A DNA stretch of 64,000 bases from Plantago elongata (GCA_036897095.1 JAYMSP010000027.1:1-64000), one strand, 5' to 3'. Shown: positions 25,299-36,538, counted from the stretch's first letter. A program made the numbers and translations. The notes: generated by a model not told the origin, from the sequence alone.

Positions 25299-26600
25299 TT
25301 CTGGTTAACAATTTATGTAATTTTCACTGAGGCCTCATAGTACCTATTGCGTAGGAGGCATGGGATCACTATCCAGAATTCTGGTATTTATCTTTCAATT
25401 TGTTTTTATTCTTGAGGAAAATCTCTGTCATTCCTCTGTTTGTGGCAATGGCACATTAGACATACATTTCCCTTTTGAATTCATACATGAAGCACATCCC
25501 AATAGCTGTTCCTACTTCAGTCTGTCCTGCAATACCAATCAGGCCACTGTCATCATGAATTTCCAAAACGCTGGTGATTTCCACGTGCGAAACATCAACT
25601 ACTGTAAAAGAAAAATACATCTGTTTGATCCTGAAAAATGCCTTATAAGAAAGCTTATGAACTTAAGCCTCTTGTTTTCTCCTCTTGAGGCAAAATATTA
25701 TGAAAACTACACATTCTATGCGTGTCCACGTGGTTCTCGATTTCTGGATTATGATGTCAACCCAATAGAGTGCCTAAGCAACTCCAGAACCTTCACTGTG
25801 GCTACACGTAAATTTTCGCAAGGGTTCATGAAAGCTTATGGGTGCAGGGGTGTTGGTAATTGGCTACTTCCAGTTTCATGGCGTGGGCAGTTTGAACCTG
25901 ATGCTTCTTATGATCCTTTCTTGCTCTTAACATGGAATACCACTGTTTACAATCAATGTGGACAAAGTGAAAATCTTGTATCAGGTACATTCACCGTTAT
26001 CATCGGAATTGTATTTTATGTAAAGTATCATAGAGGCAACTCAATGAATTTCCAAATATTTTGCAGATAAATCAGAAGCAAAGCCAATCGCCAAAATAGT
26101 TGGATTAGCAGTGAGTTTGCCAGTTCTCATTATTGTCGCCTTAACCTGCTTCTCAGTATTTTGCTTGCACATACTGAAGATGTTCGCAGAAAGATATGAT
26201 GAAAATGAAGTAGGAGCAGGACCTCCTATTCCGGCAGCCACACCCATACATGCCATAGAACTTGCAAGGTCACTACCATCAACCATCACTAACTCAGGAC
26301 TTGATGAGTCCAAAATCAAAGCCTGCACAGTGCCATTTGAGCTTCCAAATGAAGGAGATGAAACCATAGCAAATGGTGATCGTAAAACGTGCTCAATATG
26401 CTTGGAAAATTATGGCTCGGCTGATGAATTAAGGCTGATAATCAAGTGTGGTCATTGCTTCCATGCAAGCTGTATTCAGCAATGGTTAGGAAAGAATAAC
26501 ACTTGTCCTGTTTGCAGAACTTTTCTTTGTCATATTGATTTGTAACTTTTTTCATAATTTTTCTGCCTAACCATTTATGTAATTTTCACTGAGGCCTCAT
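25299..26600. repeat. 40-bp direct repeat flanking RING-H2 gene A
   Basis: The segment at 25299-25338 recurs at 26561-26600, with a 28-bp perfect core (25311-25338 and 26573-26600, starting ATTTATGTAATTTTCACTG) and three mismatches outside it. The left copy belongs to the F-box 3' flank, since it continues homology with copy 1. Gene A and its intron lie exactly between the two. Confidence 0.8.
25360..26545 (+). CDS. RING-H2 ubiquitin ligase with GUB_WAK ectodomain (array gene A)
   Basis: ATL20/21/22-like membrane E3. Two exons (25360-25984, 26067-26545) encode 367 aa: a hydrophobic leader (MGSLSRILVFIFQFVFIL), a cysteine-rich GUB_WAK-type ectodomain (CGNGTLDIHFPFEF, FDPEKCLIRKLM, NYTFYACP, NWLLPV), a membrane span at about 219-245 encoded by exon 2, a cytosolic linker with GLDESKIKAC (the GLD motif of ATL proteins), and a C-terminal RING-H2 at about 317-358 with the full C-x2-C...CGHCFHASC...CPVC set. 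Known ATL proteins transfer ubiquitin from E2s; the ectodomain family is proposed to bind pectin-like wall polymers, so a wall-sensing role is inference. It is the most diverged member of subgroup A-D and lies between 40-bp direct repeats. Confidence 0.85.
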
Positions 26601-27118
26601 TTTGTTGATTTTTTTAAAGTTTTGGATGTGATCTGATGATGCTGTGTGTTGGGTGTGGTATTTGGTTTGTGTGAATGTTGTTGTGAAATTTGGGTCAGTA
26701 ATAGTTTTTTAATCTGAAGTTTCTTGGATTATAATCAAAAGTTTAGAATCATAGTTTAAACTGAGCTCTGTTGATTCATTATAACCATTCATCTGGTAGG
26801 CTTGATTTATACATTCGCAGTCCAAATAAGCGATCTTTGAACCCCAATCAGACCTCATAAAAGGCCTCTTGGAATGAAAAATCCCAAAAAACAGAGTTTT
26901 TTAAAACCAAAACTAAACAGAGAAAACGGAAAGGAAGTTTGGAACAAGAACGGTGAAAAAGATGCACAATAAGGATTGGTTTTTATGCTTTCAGTTGAAA
27001 AATACAGATAAAAATATTATTGAACCAAATTGTTAAAACCAAATTTGTTGTCTTTACAAGAGAATCTGCCACAATTCTTAGACTGCATACAGTACAGACA
27101 GTACATTTTCTTACTTTG
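26601..27118. other. Spacer between array genes A and B
   Basis: No gene or clear repeat is seen beyond the flanking direct repeat. Confidence 0.4.
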
Positions 27119-27175
27119 TTGTTCCTGGTGATGTTCACAAGATTAACTCATTGTTCCTGGTGATGTTCACAAGAT
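27119..27175 (+). promoter_or_regulatory. Duplicated promoter element of gene B
   Basis: A 25-bp stretch starting TTGTTCCTGGTGATGTTC occurs twice, at 27119-27143 and 27151-27175. A near-identical single copy lies 89 bp before the ATG of gene D (31635-31658), and a looser one 80 bp before gene C (29421-29442). Conservation at equal distance suggests a shared regulatory site or core promoter segment. It was tandemly duplicated only in gene B. Confidence 0.55.
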
Positions 27176-27239
27176 ATTGATCCAAATGCATGAGATATTT
27201 ATACTTAGTAGCCCTTTATGTAAAAAACCCTTTTCCAGT

Positions 27240-28408
27240 ATGAAAATTCTCCAGCCTTTGCTTTTTCTATTTCCAATCTTTCCCCTTTTCCATGGTGGTA
27301 AAAGCTACGCTGCTTGTCCATCCGGTTACTGTGGCGTCATCCTTTTGTATTATCCTTTCAAGCTCCCAATATCACCGCCTGAAGAAAATTGCACACATAT
27401 CAACCTGGATTGCGATCCAATTCTTGGTGAAGGAACTCTAATAGTAAATCTCCCCGATGCTGGAGATCTCTATGTTCGGCACATTGACATGTATGACCAG
27501 TACATAGAATTATATGATCCAGGAAACTGCACTATGAAGCATCTGATGAGGAACTGGAACCTTTCTTCAAGTCCTTACAAGCCAATTGCTTATGAAAACT
27601 ACACATTTTATATGTGTCCTTCATATTCACTCATTGATAATACTGTACCGATCAATTGCCTTAGCAACTCCACCAATTCTACGGTGGCTATCACCCGGGC
27701 CTTGGACCAAGATACGATGCATGCGTATAATTGCGCTCTCGTTGGCAGTTGGCTGCTGCCTGTTGAGTATCCAGGGCAATTTGAATTTGGTGGAGTGAAT
27801 GATGATCTTTATTTGAAATGGGATTCGGCTACTTGCGCAGGTTGTGGCAAAACTCAGCAGAGTCCAGGTATTAGATCTTTATTGACTTTTAGCCGAATCT
27901 GATCATGTCATTCTGTTTTTACTGGTACCATAAGTAATTCAGTTACAGTGGAGATGACTTGATTACAGGTAGTTCCCACAGGGACTTGTGGGACCAATTT
28001 GCTTCGAGAGCCCTGGCCGTTTGTTTTGCAGTTTCCTTCGTATTCATGTACTGTACGCTGCAAGTAATTAAATATCGTCGTGCAAATCAGATAAATCAGA
28101 CGGGTCCCTCCTCCCAGCCAGCCAATGACATTGCACCGGCAGCATCACAATCTAACACCACAGGACTAGAGTCCAGAATCAACGTTTGCACGGAGTTGGT
28201 TATTCTAAGTGAAAGCAAAATAATTCCAGGTCCAGATTCTGAAATTACATGTTCGATATGCTTAGAAAGCTATGAGGTTGGCGATACGGTGAGAAGCATG
28301 GCCAAATGTGAGCATTGCTTCCATGCTCACTGCATCGAGCTTTGGTTGACGAAAAACATCACCTGTCCTGTTTGCAGGAACACTATCCTTGATGTTCCGG
28401 GACTCTGA
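27240..28408 (+). CDS. RING-H2 ubiquitin ligase with GUB_WAK ectodomain (array gene B)
   Basis: Two exons (27240-27867, 27969-28408) encode 355 aa. I start at 27240 because MKILQPLLFLFPIFPLFHGG is a good signal peptide, and genes C and D have their ATG at the same TTCCA(G/A)T context; the frame stays open upstream but that gives a poorer leader. The ectodomain runs from CPSGYCGVILLYYPFKLP to CAGCGKTQQ, with many N-glycosylation sequons such as NYT and NSTNST. One membrane span lies at about 220-245. A GLE variant of the GLD motif precedes INVCTELVILSES. The RING-H2 at about 304-345 is complete (CSICLES...CEHCFHAHC...CPVC). It is closest to genes C and D. Confidence 0.86.
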
Positions 28409-29420
28409 CATTCCATTTCCTAGTGCCATGCAACGTATATCTCCTTAAACGAAGTTGAACTGTGCTAACAACAGCAATATGTTGGTGGCTCTTGAATAGT
28501 TCATGTTACGAGCAAAAGCGATAACAGTATCCAAAAGGAAGACCAGTATCCAAAAGGAAGACCATTCAATGCATTTTCTCCTGCACATGTTAGTAACCTC
28601 TGATTCAAAAGACGCAATCAGGAATAGATTCAGCACACTAAACTTTCTTATTATGTTGAATGTAAACAAGTATCAGATGAAATAATAGATCCCTGCTAAG
28701 CAGTGACATGAGAAATTCGCATTGCTCATTTAGAGCTCGTTCAATTGGTTTACGTGTTAAGATCAAACAAAACATAACAAATGCTTCAACAACAAAAAAA
28801 GTTCTCACTATCCGTTTGTGCTGTACGACACTAATATAGATCAGTCCAGCCTCATCTTATTCTTACAAAATACAGAAACTTTGGTCTGTAAACCTGTCAA
28901 AGGTTTCCATATGGCAATGATATGATCAACCCCATATCGTATTGTTTTCTGTAGGGATTCAATTCATGTCCTAACTATACATATCTGAGGCTTTTCCTGA
29001 TGGAGAATTGTAAATGTCAGGTAAAATGTATAAAAAACAAGGCTTACCAAAATGTGAACTTAACTAATACTCTGCTGTGCTGTCCTATATCTCTAGGATG
29101 ATTTGAGAATTGAGATATATACAAGAGAAAAAGAAGCACACACCATTTTATGCTCACTATTTATTCTGTTCTGTCCAGACCAAGGTTTATCACATGCCGA
29201 GTGCCGAAATCAGGGATTTTTTTTTCCTGAAAACATTATGGCTAAGACAGACAGACAAATGTCCATAAAATTTGCATCAGCAAATAAGCTTGCAGACCAA
29301 ATCAACATTCTAGCAGTAAATAGTGTTTTATTTTTTATGCAATCAAGGATTCCATCATAGTTCTCTTGTCATTTTCATTAGACTATGTACATTCTGGACA
29401 AAATTGAATCCGTACTTTCT
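28409..29420. other. Spacer between array genes B and C
   Basis: No gene supported. A 19-bp segment containing CCAAAAGGAAGACC is tandemly repeated at about 28527-28563. The short open frames in both directions look incidental. Confidence 0.4.
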
Positions 29421-29442
29421 TGTTCCTGATGATATCCTCAAG
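29421..29442 (+). promoter_or_regulatory. Shared promoter element, gene C copy
   Basis: TGTTCCTGATGATATCCTCA lies about 80 bp before the gene C start and is a diverged form of the element duplicated ahead of gene B and present ahead of gene D. Confidence 0.4.
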
Positions 29443-29522
29443 AAAGAACTAATTTATTACCTGTTTCTTAGCACCTATGCCTATATATTGATGTCTCTTC
29501 CTCTTCGAATCCCTCTTCCAGT

Positions 29523-29590
29523 ATGAGAATTCTTAAAATCATCTTCTTTCTCTGCTCCACGATTATCATTGTCCATGGTGCTAACATTCA

Positions 29591-29672
<82 letters not shown>

Positions 29673-30976
29673 TGTCCAAGTTATTCATGCCGTAGCAGTT
29701 TCAGGTCACAGCCCCAAAACACTTGCACCTGCACGAACCTGACTTGCCAAGATCATGAAACGCCAGTTGTACCACTTCCTTATGCAGGAGAATTCTATGT
29801 TCGCAGAATCTCATATGATGATACTAATGCCCCCTTCATACAACTATATGATCCAGAAAACTGCCTCATAGGACGGTTAATGCACAACTTGAACCTTTCG
29901 TCAAGTCCTTATAAGGCCATTTCATATGAGAACTATACGTACTATATGTGTCCCTCAAATTCAGACCCTAGTTATTATCACAATCCACCGATTGCATGTC
30001 TGAGTAACACCACTAATTCCACAGTAGCTGTAGCTACCACTACTCATTTCAGCCCTCCTTTTGTGATGGAATCTGGTTGCGAGGTCCTTGGAAGCTGGAA
30101 GCTCCCAGTTCTTAAGCCGCGACAATTTGAAGGTGATGGAATTAATAGTGATCTTTATTTGACATGGAACTCGTCTACTTGTGGTGCTTGTCAAGAAACT
30201 CAGGATGAACTTATTGCAGCAGGTAAGAGAGAAATGCTAATATTTTATTCCATAATCTTCTTTCCTTCCTATTCATTTTGCCAAAAGGGAACATAATTCA
30301 ATCTTTTCAACACATTCATCAACCATTTTGGCTCTTCAGAGCTCTGGAACTGAATAAACCATGCATCCTAGTTCTTATCATTTTTCGATGTTGCAGAGCC
30401 ACTTCACGTAGACACTTCAATCGGGTTTACATCAAAGGCTTCTGATAGGGGTTAGTTCTTTTTACTCATTAATCGCATATCAGAAAATTTCTTCAACAAG
30501 TACCTTAAATTGTACAATGCAATAATAATGATATTGCTACAGATAAATCCAAGGAGACACTGAAGAAAATTGCTAAAGCTTTTCATAACGCACCTGCTTG
30601 TATGGCATTGGCTGTCGTGATCCTTGTCTGTGTATTGGCAATCATCAGATGTATCTACAAGCCAGAAACAGAAGATACAGTCAATAACCTGCCAGAACAT
30701 ATCAGTAATGAGATACAACCCAATCCCACAGGACTAGATGAGGCAGAGATCAATCTTTGCACAGAATTAGTCGTTCTCGGTGGAAACAAAATCATTTCTG
30801 CTCCCGATTGTAACACAACGTGCTCCATATGCTTGGAAATTTACGTGGGTGGGGAGATGGTGAGGAACATAATAAAATGTGGGCATTGCTTCCATGCTTA
30901 TTGCATTGAACTTTGGCTGAGAAGAACCATCACCTGTCCAGTTTGCAGGACCCTTGTTGCTGTTGCAGAGTTCTGA
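29523..30976 (+). CDS. RING-H2 ubiquitin ligase with poly-threonine ectodomain (array gene C)
   Basis: Three exons (29523-30222, 30397-30450, 30543-30976) encode 395 aa. After the signal peptide (MRILKIIFFLCSTIIIVHG) comes a run of 27 threonines from an in-frame ACT/ACC repeat at 29592-29672, then the cysteine-rich GUB_WAK domain (CPSYSCRSSF..., NYTYYMCP, CGACQETQ). Unlike its neighbours it has a small second exon of 54 bp adding about 18 residues (EPLHVDTSIGF...) just before the membrane span. The membrane span is ACMALAVVILVCVLAIIRC. The GLDEAEINLCTEL motif and a complete RING-H2 at about 345-387 follow. All splice sites are canonical, so the repeat has not broken the gene. The Thr run sits at the mature N-terminus and is a likely site of length variation and O-glycosylation (inference). 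Confidence 0.85.
29592..29672 (+). repeat. In-frame (ACT)n microsatellite encoding 27 Thr
   Basis: Twenty-seven threonine codons in a row, mostly ACT with three ACC near the 3' end, inside exon 1 of array gene C. The near-pure ACT run suggests it is young and unstable. Confidence 0.95.
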
Positions 30977-31630
30977 TACATCAAGAGACAATTTTTCTGA
31001 CTGTTTTTTCATTTGTTGATTATTTCAGGACGTTACATTACATATATCATCGACTTCTTAAGAAAATCTATGAATGTATATCACAAACATTTTTATAATC
31101 GAATATAATATATTAATATTTAGGTAGTGAGAAACCAATATATATGCAGTTTTGTAATTTTCCTCTACAAATATATTAAATACATATCTCTCTACATGTT
31201 CTAAATTAAAATTTAAATTATTGTTTAATGTTATTTGTGATACCAAGAGAATTAATCAGTTTCTTGGATCATGTGAAAGTGATTAACTTTTTGCAATCTA
31301 CCATTTTTCGAAATGACGGAATCAACATCACACATGTTTAGGTTCAAACACCTTCAACACCATTGCATTAGTAAAATTGTAATGCTTACGACTAAATATG
31401 TGATCTTTAAACTAAATAATGTAATGTTGATTCGTTCGTTCGAACAACTGAACAAATAATCCTTGATATTTATAATCTCAAGGAATCAAGTAAGGTACCT
31501 GAAGCAGAAAAAAATGGCCCCGTGTTGAGTGCTACTTCTCTACAACATGAAACTTTCATGACGTCTGATAACTTCCATTCTGTAACCATAACCAGCTTGT
31601 CATTATCATTAAACCTAGCAAGTGATAATT
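30977..31630. other. Spacer between array genes C and D
   Basis: AT-rich, with no gene or clear repeat seen. Confidence 0.4.
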
Positions 31631-31634
31631 TCTT

Positions 31635-31658
31635 CTTGTTTCTGGTGATGTTCACAAG
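31635..31658 (+). promoter_or_regulatory. Shared promoter element, gene D copy
   Basis: A stretch starting TTGTTTCTGGTGATGTTCAC lies about 89 bp before the gene D ATG. It matches the element duplicated ahead of gene B with one mismatch in the core. Confidence 0.5.
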
Positions 31659-31746
31659 GATGTATATTAGCTGGCTCTTTAGTTACTTCCAAACACCATT
31701 TGTACTTATACTCGACATCTCTCATTCCTTACACCTCTCTTCCAAT

Positions 31747-32994
31747 ATGAATCTTCCCAAAACTCTAAATCTTTTCTTCATCATCTCCATTCTACATGTT
31801 GCCGTAATTTACGCTTGTGAATCCGATTACTGCGGCACCTTTCCTTTAGATTACCCTTTCAAACTGCCAACTTCAGAACCTCAGAACCATTGCTCCTACA
31901 TGAACTTGGCTTGCAATTCTACATTAGGCCTAGGAACGCCAGCCATGAATCTTCCTTACGGAGGAGATTTCTATGTACGTGACATCGTTTATGATGAGAT
32001 AGATGGGCCGTTTATACGTCTGTATGATCCTGGAGACTGCCTTATGGGACGCCTGATGCAGGGGTTGGACCTTTCGTCAAGTGCTTACAAGGCCATTATG
32101 TATGAGAACTATACATATTATTCGTGTCCTTCAAACTTAGACGTAAGAAACCTTGCTTTGCCTATTAGTTGTCTTAGTAACTCCACATACTCTGTGTTGG
32201 CTATAGCTAGCTCTTTTATCAGCCAGGAAATGATTCTGGGGTACAGTTGCGATATCATTGGTACTTGGCTGCTCCCAGTATCACGGAGGTTTCAGTTTGC
32301 ATTCGATGGAGTAATTGGTGATCTGTATTTGACATGGAATTCGACTGCTTGTGGAGCCTGTGAGGAGACTCAGAACCAACAGATTCTAGGTAAAAAAAGA
32401 ACATATTCTTTCTGCCTCTTTTAATCACACTTGCTTGACAATGTTCATAAGCTTGATTTGCCTGTGCAATTCATCGTATATCTTCCGTTACATGTATCTG
32501 ATATTTAACAAACAGAACTCTTCACTCACAATGCAGACGACTCATCAACTCCAGATCATTCGAAGAACTGGTGGGAAATATTTACAAGTTCAAATTATTC
32601 TACACCTGTTTTTGCAGCATTTTCCTTCATAGTCACTATATGTATACTGGAACTTGCCAAATGCTTCCGTAGGAATCGAGCGAATCCCCAATCCCTGCCA
32701 ACAAATGCCATCCAAGAACCAGCACCAACACGACCCAACACCACGGGGCTAGATGAGTCCAAGATCAATTTTTGCACAGAACTAGTTGTTCTTAGTGAGA
32801 GCAGAATAGTACCAGGGCCTAATTCAGATGTTACCTGTTCTATATGCTTAGAAATTTACGAAGTAGGTGAGACAGTGAGGAGCATAGCTAAATGTGACCA
32901 CTGTTTCCATGCTCACTGTATTGAGCTTTGGTTGGGAAAAAATAGCACTTGTCCTGTTTGCAGGACTACCGTATTTCTTGATGCTGAACTATAA
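31747..32994 (+). CDS. RING-H2 ubiquitin ligase with GUB_WAK ectodomain (array gene D)
   Basis: Two exons (31747-32389, 32537-32994) encode 366 aa. The ATG at 31747 begins a signal peptide (MNLPKTLNLFFIISILHVAV) and matches the start context of genes B and C; the frame is open far upstream, but that part is not conserved in the paralogues. The ectodomain includes CGTFPLDYPFKLP, LYDPGDCLMGRLM, NYTYYSCP and CGACEETQ. The membrane span VFAAFSFIVTICILELAKC, a GLDESKINFCTELVVLSES motif and a complete RING-H2 (about 315-357, CSICLEIY...CDHCFHAHC...CPVC) follow. It is closest to B and C. Confidence 0.86.
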
Positions 32995-33690
32995 CACTGT
33001 CTTTCTGTCAATAAATACATCATCTTTCGGATATGCTATTGCATTCACCGAACATGGGCATTCTTTCCTTGAATAATTCTATATAAATCCTCAGTCATGT
33101 ACATTCTGGGCATTCACAGAGCACTCGTGTAACAAACTTGCAGGAGTAGCCCCTGCATACAGACACAAATGATACCAATGCTCAGACTATGCTCGAAAAT
33201 GTTCCTGGTTTTTTCTGTATCTCTTTCATATCACATTTTCTTTCAGTAAAAGCAACAGCATTGACATATTAAATTCAACCAAACAGATGGTTGCAGACTC
33301 ACAGTAGAGATGCAGGTTCAGAATCTATTATTCTGGTACAAACCATTGATTTATGTCTATATAGAATGAAACCAGCAGTTTCATAAATTTATCACATCTG
33401 GATCTTATTTTTTTACTGAGGCAAATAGGCAACCAATAAATACCAGCACAGTAAATAGACCTCTACATGCATTGCCTACTATTTTAAGAAAATGAAAGTC
33501 TTGAATAATGGGACTTCGCTTGTACCTTGTAAGACTAAATGACTCATGGTTTGTCTGTAGTTTCTTGTCTCAGCTCATTCCATCCACATCACTGCACAGT
33601 GACAGACAAATGTCGAAAATCAACTCCTAAAATGAACTTCTAAGAATAAAAAACTAGTCGAAGACGGCAACAATACAGTCTTCCCCTTCC
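32995..33690. other. Spacer between array genes D and E
   Basis: No gene seen. The right half (about 33340-33700) is homologous to the DNA ahead of pseudogene F (about 35255-35540) and gene G, with shared blocks such as GAATGAAACCAGCAGT. This shows that duplication units included the promoter. Confidence 0.5.
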
Positions 33691-33700
33691 CCATAAAGAA

Positions 33701-34880
33701 ATGAAGCACAGACTTCTGCAAAATCTCCCATGTATTTTTCTCTTCTTCTTCTTCCCAGTAATAATCCACTCAAAGAATACATGTTTTTCATATTGTTCAT
33801 TCAACTCATTTGAACTCTCAGTTAGATACCCTTTCAAACTAGATACTGATCATACTCCAACACGCTATCACGATTACATCACCCTTAGATGCAGTTATCA
33901 GGGTCAAACCATGTTACACCTCCCTTCTTATGGAGATTTTATTGTAGATGATTTCAAATACTACTCCCGGAGAATTACACTGACGGATCCTAATGGTTGC
34001 TTACCAAGAAGGCTCATGAACAATCTGTCCTTCTTTCCATTCAAAGCCCTCTATACAAACTACACCTTTTACACCTGTAACAGGAAACCTATTGAGAGGG
34101 CGCAGATTCCAATTATCGAGTGTATGAGCAACTCGACCAATGTTACAATAGCCATAGCTAACTCATATGCTGAGCTGTTCCTTAAGTATTATGACTGTGA
34201 GACTCTAGTGCACTGGCTTCTCCCAGTTCCATCAATCACTGGTACTTTACGGATTTCTGATGTACTTGAGTTGACCTGGAATGTCACTGACTGTGAAGAA
34301 GACTGCTTCAATTATGGTATTGGAAGATCAGGTATTCTTGTTCATTGCAGTCGGCACTTAATTTTTATTCTGATCAGTGCAACAGAATTTCATTGCAGGT
34401 GATAATGACAGTTCCAAAAGTAGATGGAAGAAATTTATCTCATCCCCCCTTATCATCCCATCAGTGGTGGTGTTAGCGTCATTTTTTGCTTTATCATGCT
34501 ACCTACGACTATTGAAGCTCGTGACTGGAAGACGTGACACTGAAGCTGGTGATAACTTGAACGGCACCAATTCAGAATCCACCACCACCAGAGCTACACC
34601 TGCATCCCCGAATGAAGCAAACAGTGGAGTTGGTCAGAGTTCCACAAGAAATAGGCCATGCATAGAAACTATAGTGGTTGGCGAAATTCACAGCATATCG
34701 CTTCCTAATGCACAGACAAGCTGCTGTTCCATTTGCCTAGAAGATTACCAGGAAAAAGATACAGTTAGGTACTTGTCACAGTGCGGCCACTATTTTCATG
34801 CTCAGTGTGTGAATAAGTGGTTACACAAGAACACTACCTGCCCTGTTTGCAGAGATAAGCTTTCTGCATCGAATTTGTAA
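33701..34880 (+). CDS. RING-H2 ubiquitin ligase with GUB_WAK ectodomain (array gene E, second subgroup)
   Basis: Two exons (33701-34331, 34399-34880) encode 370 aa. Leader MKHRLLQNLPCIFLFFFFPV; ectodomain with FELSVRYPFKLDTD, LTDPNGCLPRRLM, NYTFYTC and WLLPV; membrane span LIIPSVVVLASFFALSCYLRLL; then a threonine/asparagine-rich linker. The RING-H2 is complete at about 320-362 (CSICLEDY...CGHYFHAQC...CPVC). The GLD-x-I-x2-C motif of genes A-D is replaced by RNRPCIETIVVGE, so this subgroup (E, pseudogene F, G) lacks it. The start context (AAGAAATG) and upstream sequence are shared with F and G, not with A-D. Confidence 0.86.
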
Positions 34881-35530
34881 AGATCGTAGTTATTATATAT
34901 ACCAGTACTTTCAATTTGTTTAATTGAAAGAAAACAGCATTTACAGCTTTCCATACCAACATTTACTCCACTTCCATAAAACGCAAAGCTAGACAGACTC
35001 TTAATTAGCTCAGGTCCAAGATCCCCAAAGAATTAAAACCTCACATGTCTTGGTGCTCAGAGACTGTAAGTGTGCGTTACAGATGCACTTACCTGTTTCG
35101 CCAATTGTGCGATGGAAGTCAGTTGTAGCGGTTTTGCTTGTCATGAGAGCAAATGACATTTTTGGCATGTCTTTAGTGCCGATACAAATTATAAGTTTTA
35201 CATTAATGAGATGCAGGTTGGAATTCAATCTAGCCCAAAATCATTTAATCTACATCTCAATATAGAATGAAACCAGCAGTCTCATGATAAATTAACGAGC
35301 AGGTTTGTAGACCATTTTAAGAAAATGAAAGTCAATGGAACAATGAGACTGTGCTTGTAACTTGTGAGGCCAAATGGCTATCGGTTTGTCTGTAGTGTAA
35401 ACCTGAGAATAACTCAATATGCCAAGTTGTCTGTGTTTCTTGTCCCAACGCAATCGATCCACATCATGCCACGGGTAAATGTTGCAAATCATCTCCTAAA
35501 ATACAAACTTCTCACAGTATAAAAGTAGTC
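34881..35530. other. Spacer between gene E and pseudogene F
   Basis: Contains the gene E 3' end and a duplicated upstream block matching 33340-33700. No other gene is supported; the minus-strand frames here are incidental. Confidence 0.4.
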
Positions 35531-35535
35531 AAGAA

Positions 35536-36136
35536 ATGGAAGCAAATTCTCCAGTGTATATTCTTCTACTTCTTCCCCATAGTAACCCACTCGAAGTAGA
35601 ATGTCTGGTTCCATCTTGTTCTCATCAATGCAGCTGACTTTCACTGCAGCCTGCAGGTGACAACGACTCTGGAAGAAGACAGTCAAAAAAATTCGCATCC
35701 TCCCTTTTTGTTCCATCAGTAGTCCGGTGTTAGTAGGCATTCTTTGATCTAGCATGCCTGCTGCAATTACTGAAATTCACACCCAGAAGAAGTGTCAGCA
35801 TTGACACAGACGATAACACTACAATATATATACCAACGCAGAATCTACAAGCTACGCCTGCAGCCACAGATGAAGCCCGCAATAGAGTTTATCAGGGTAC
35901 CAAAGTAGGCCATCCACAGAAATGATATTGGATAATGACACACATGGCACGTCTCTTCCTAACAGGGAGACAAGTTGGTGCTCTCAATATGCCTAGAGGA
36001 TTACCAGGGAAAGGTACGATTACAAACTTGTCTCAATGTGGCCACTAATTTCATGCTCAAATTGAAGATCAGTGGTTACGCAAGAACACCACATGCCCTG
36101 TCTGCAGATATAAGCTTTTAGAATCCAATTTGTAGA
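35536..36136 (+). pseudogene. Broken RING-H2 ligase of the E/G subgroup (F)
   Basis: It starts like gene G (ATGGAAGCAAATTCTCCAG against the G leader), but exon 1 is cut to about 110 bp. It then passes directly to an exon-2-like part at about 35655 (GGTGACAACGACTCTGG). The ectodomain is therefore missing. The exon 2 part keeps the linker pattern and much of the RING (CGH, FHA, DQWLRKNTTCPVC), but it has frame breaks and a stop in place of the residue after CGH, and later lacks the cysteine after FHAQ. The end (AAGCTTTTAGAATCCAATTTGTAG-like) matches E and G. It is clearly nonfunctional as a ligase. Confidence 0.85.
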
Positions 36137-36538
36137 CCCATCTCAAGATTTCCAGAGCTACAAGGGAAGATTTTCAGCAGTAACCTTCACTCTAATTCGT
36201 TACACTGCACGGCCAGAATCTTGATTAGCCAAGGGCCACGAACGATCCCCAAAGGATTAAAACCTCAAATGCAGATAGTGCTCAGCTGAAAGTGTTGGCA
36301 ATGGAAGTTCGTTGAAAGATTTTTGCCTCTTCAGAGACTAAATGACTATTGGCTTGTCTCTACTGTATAACTTCAGGACTATTGGAATCCTAACTTGTCC
36401 ATACCTTCTTGTCTTAACTCATTCTATCCACATCATTCACAGGCAGAAATTTTAAATCTCCCAAGATGTAAACTTCTCATAATATAAAACTAGTCCAAGA
36501 TAGCTACATCAAAATCTTCCTCTCTCCCCCATCAAGAA
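36137..36538. other. Spacer between pseudogene F and gene G
   Basis: Repeats the 3' and 5' flanking blocks seen around E and F (AAGGATTAAAACCTCAAATG, CTAGTCCAAGA). No additional gene. Confidence 0.45.

Noticed and set aside
29592-29672. Short regular repeats as a possible CRISPR-like or structural array
   Set aside because: It is a simple trinucleotide microsatellite inside a coding exon without spacers.
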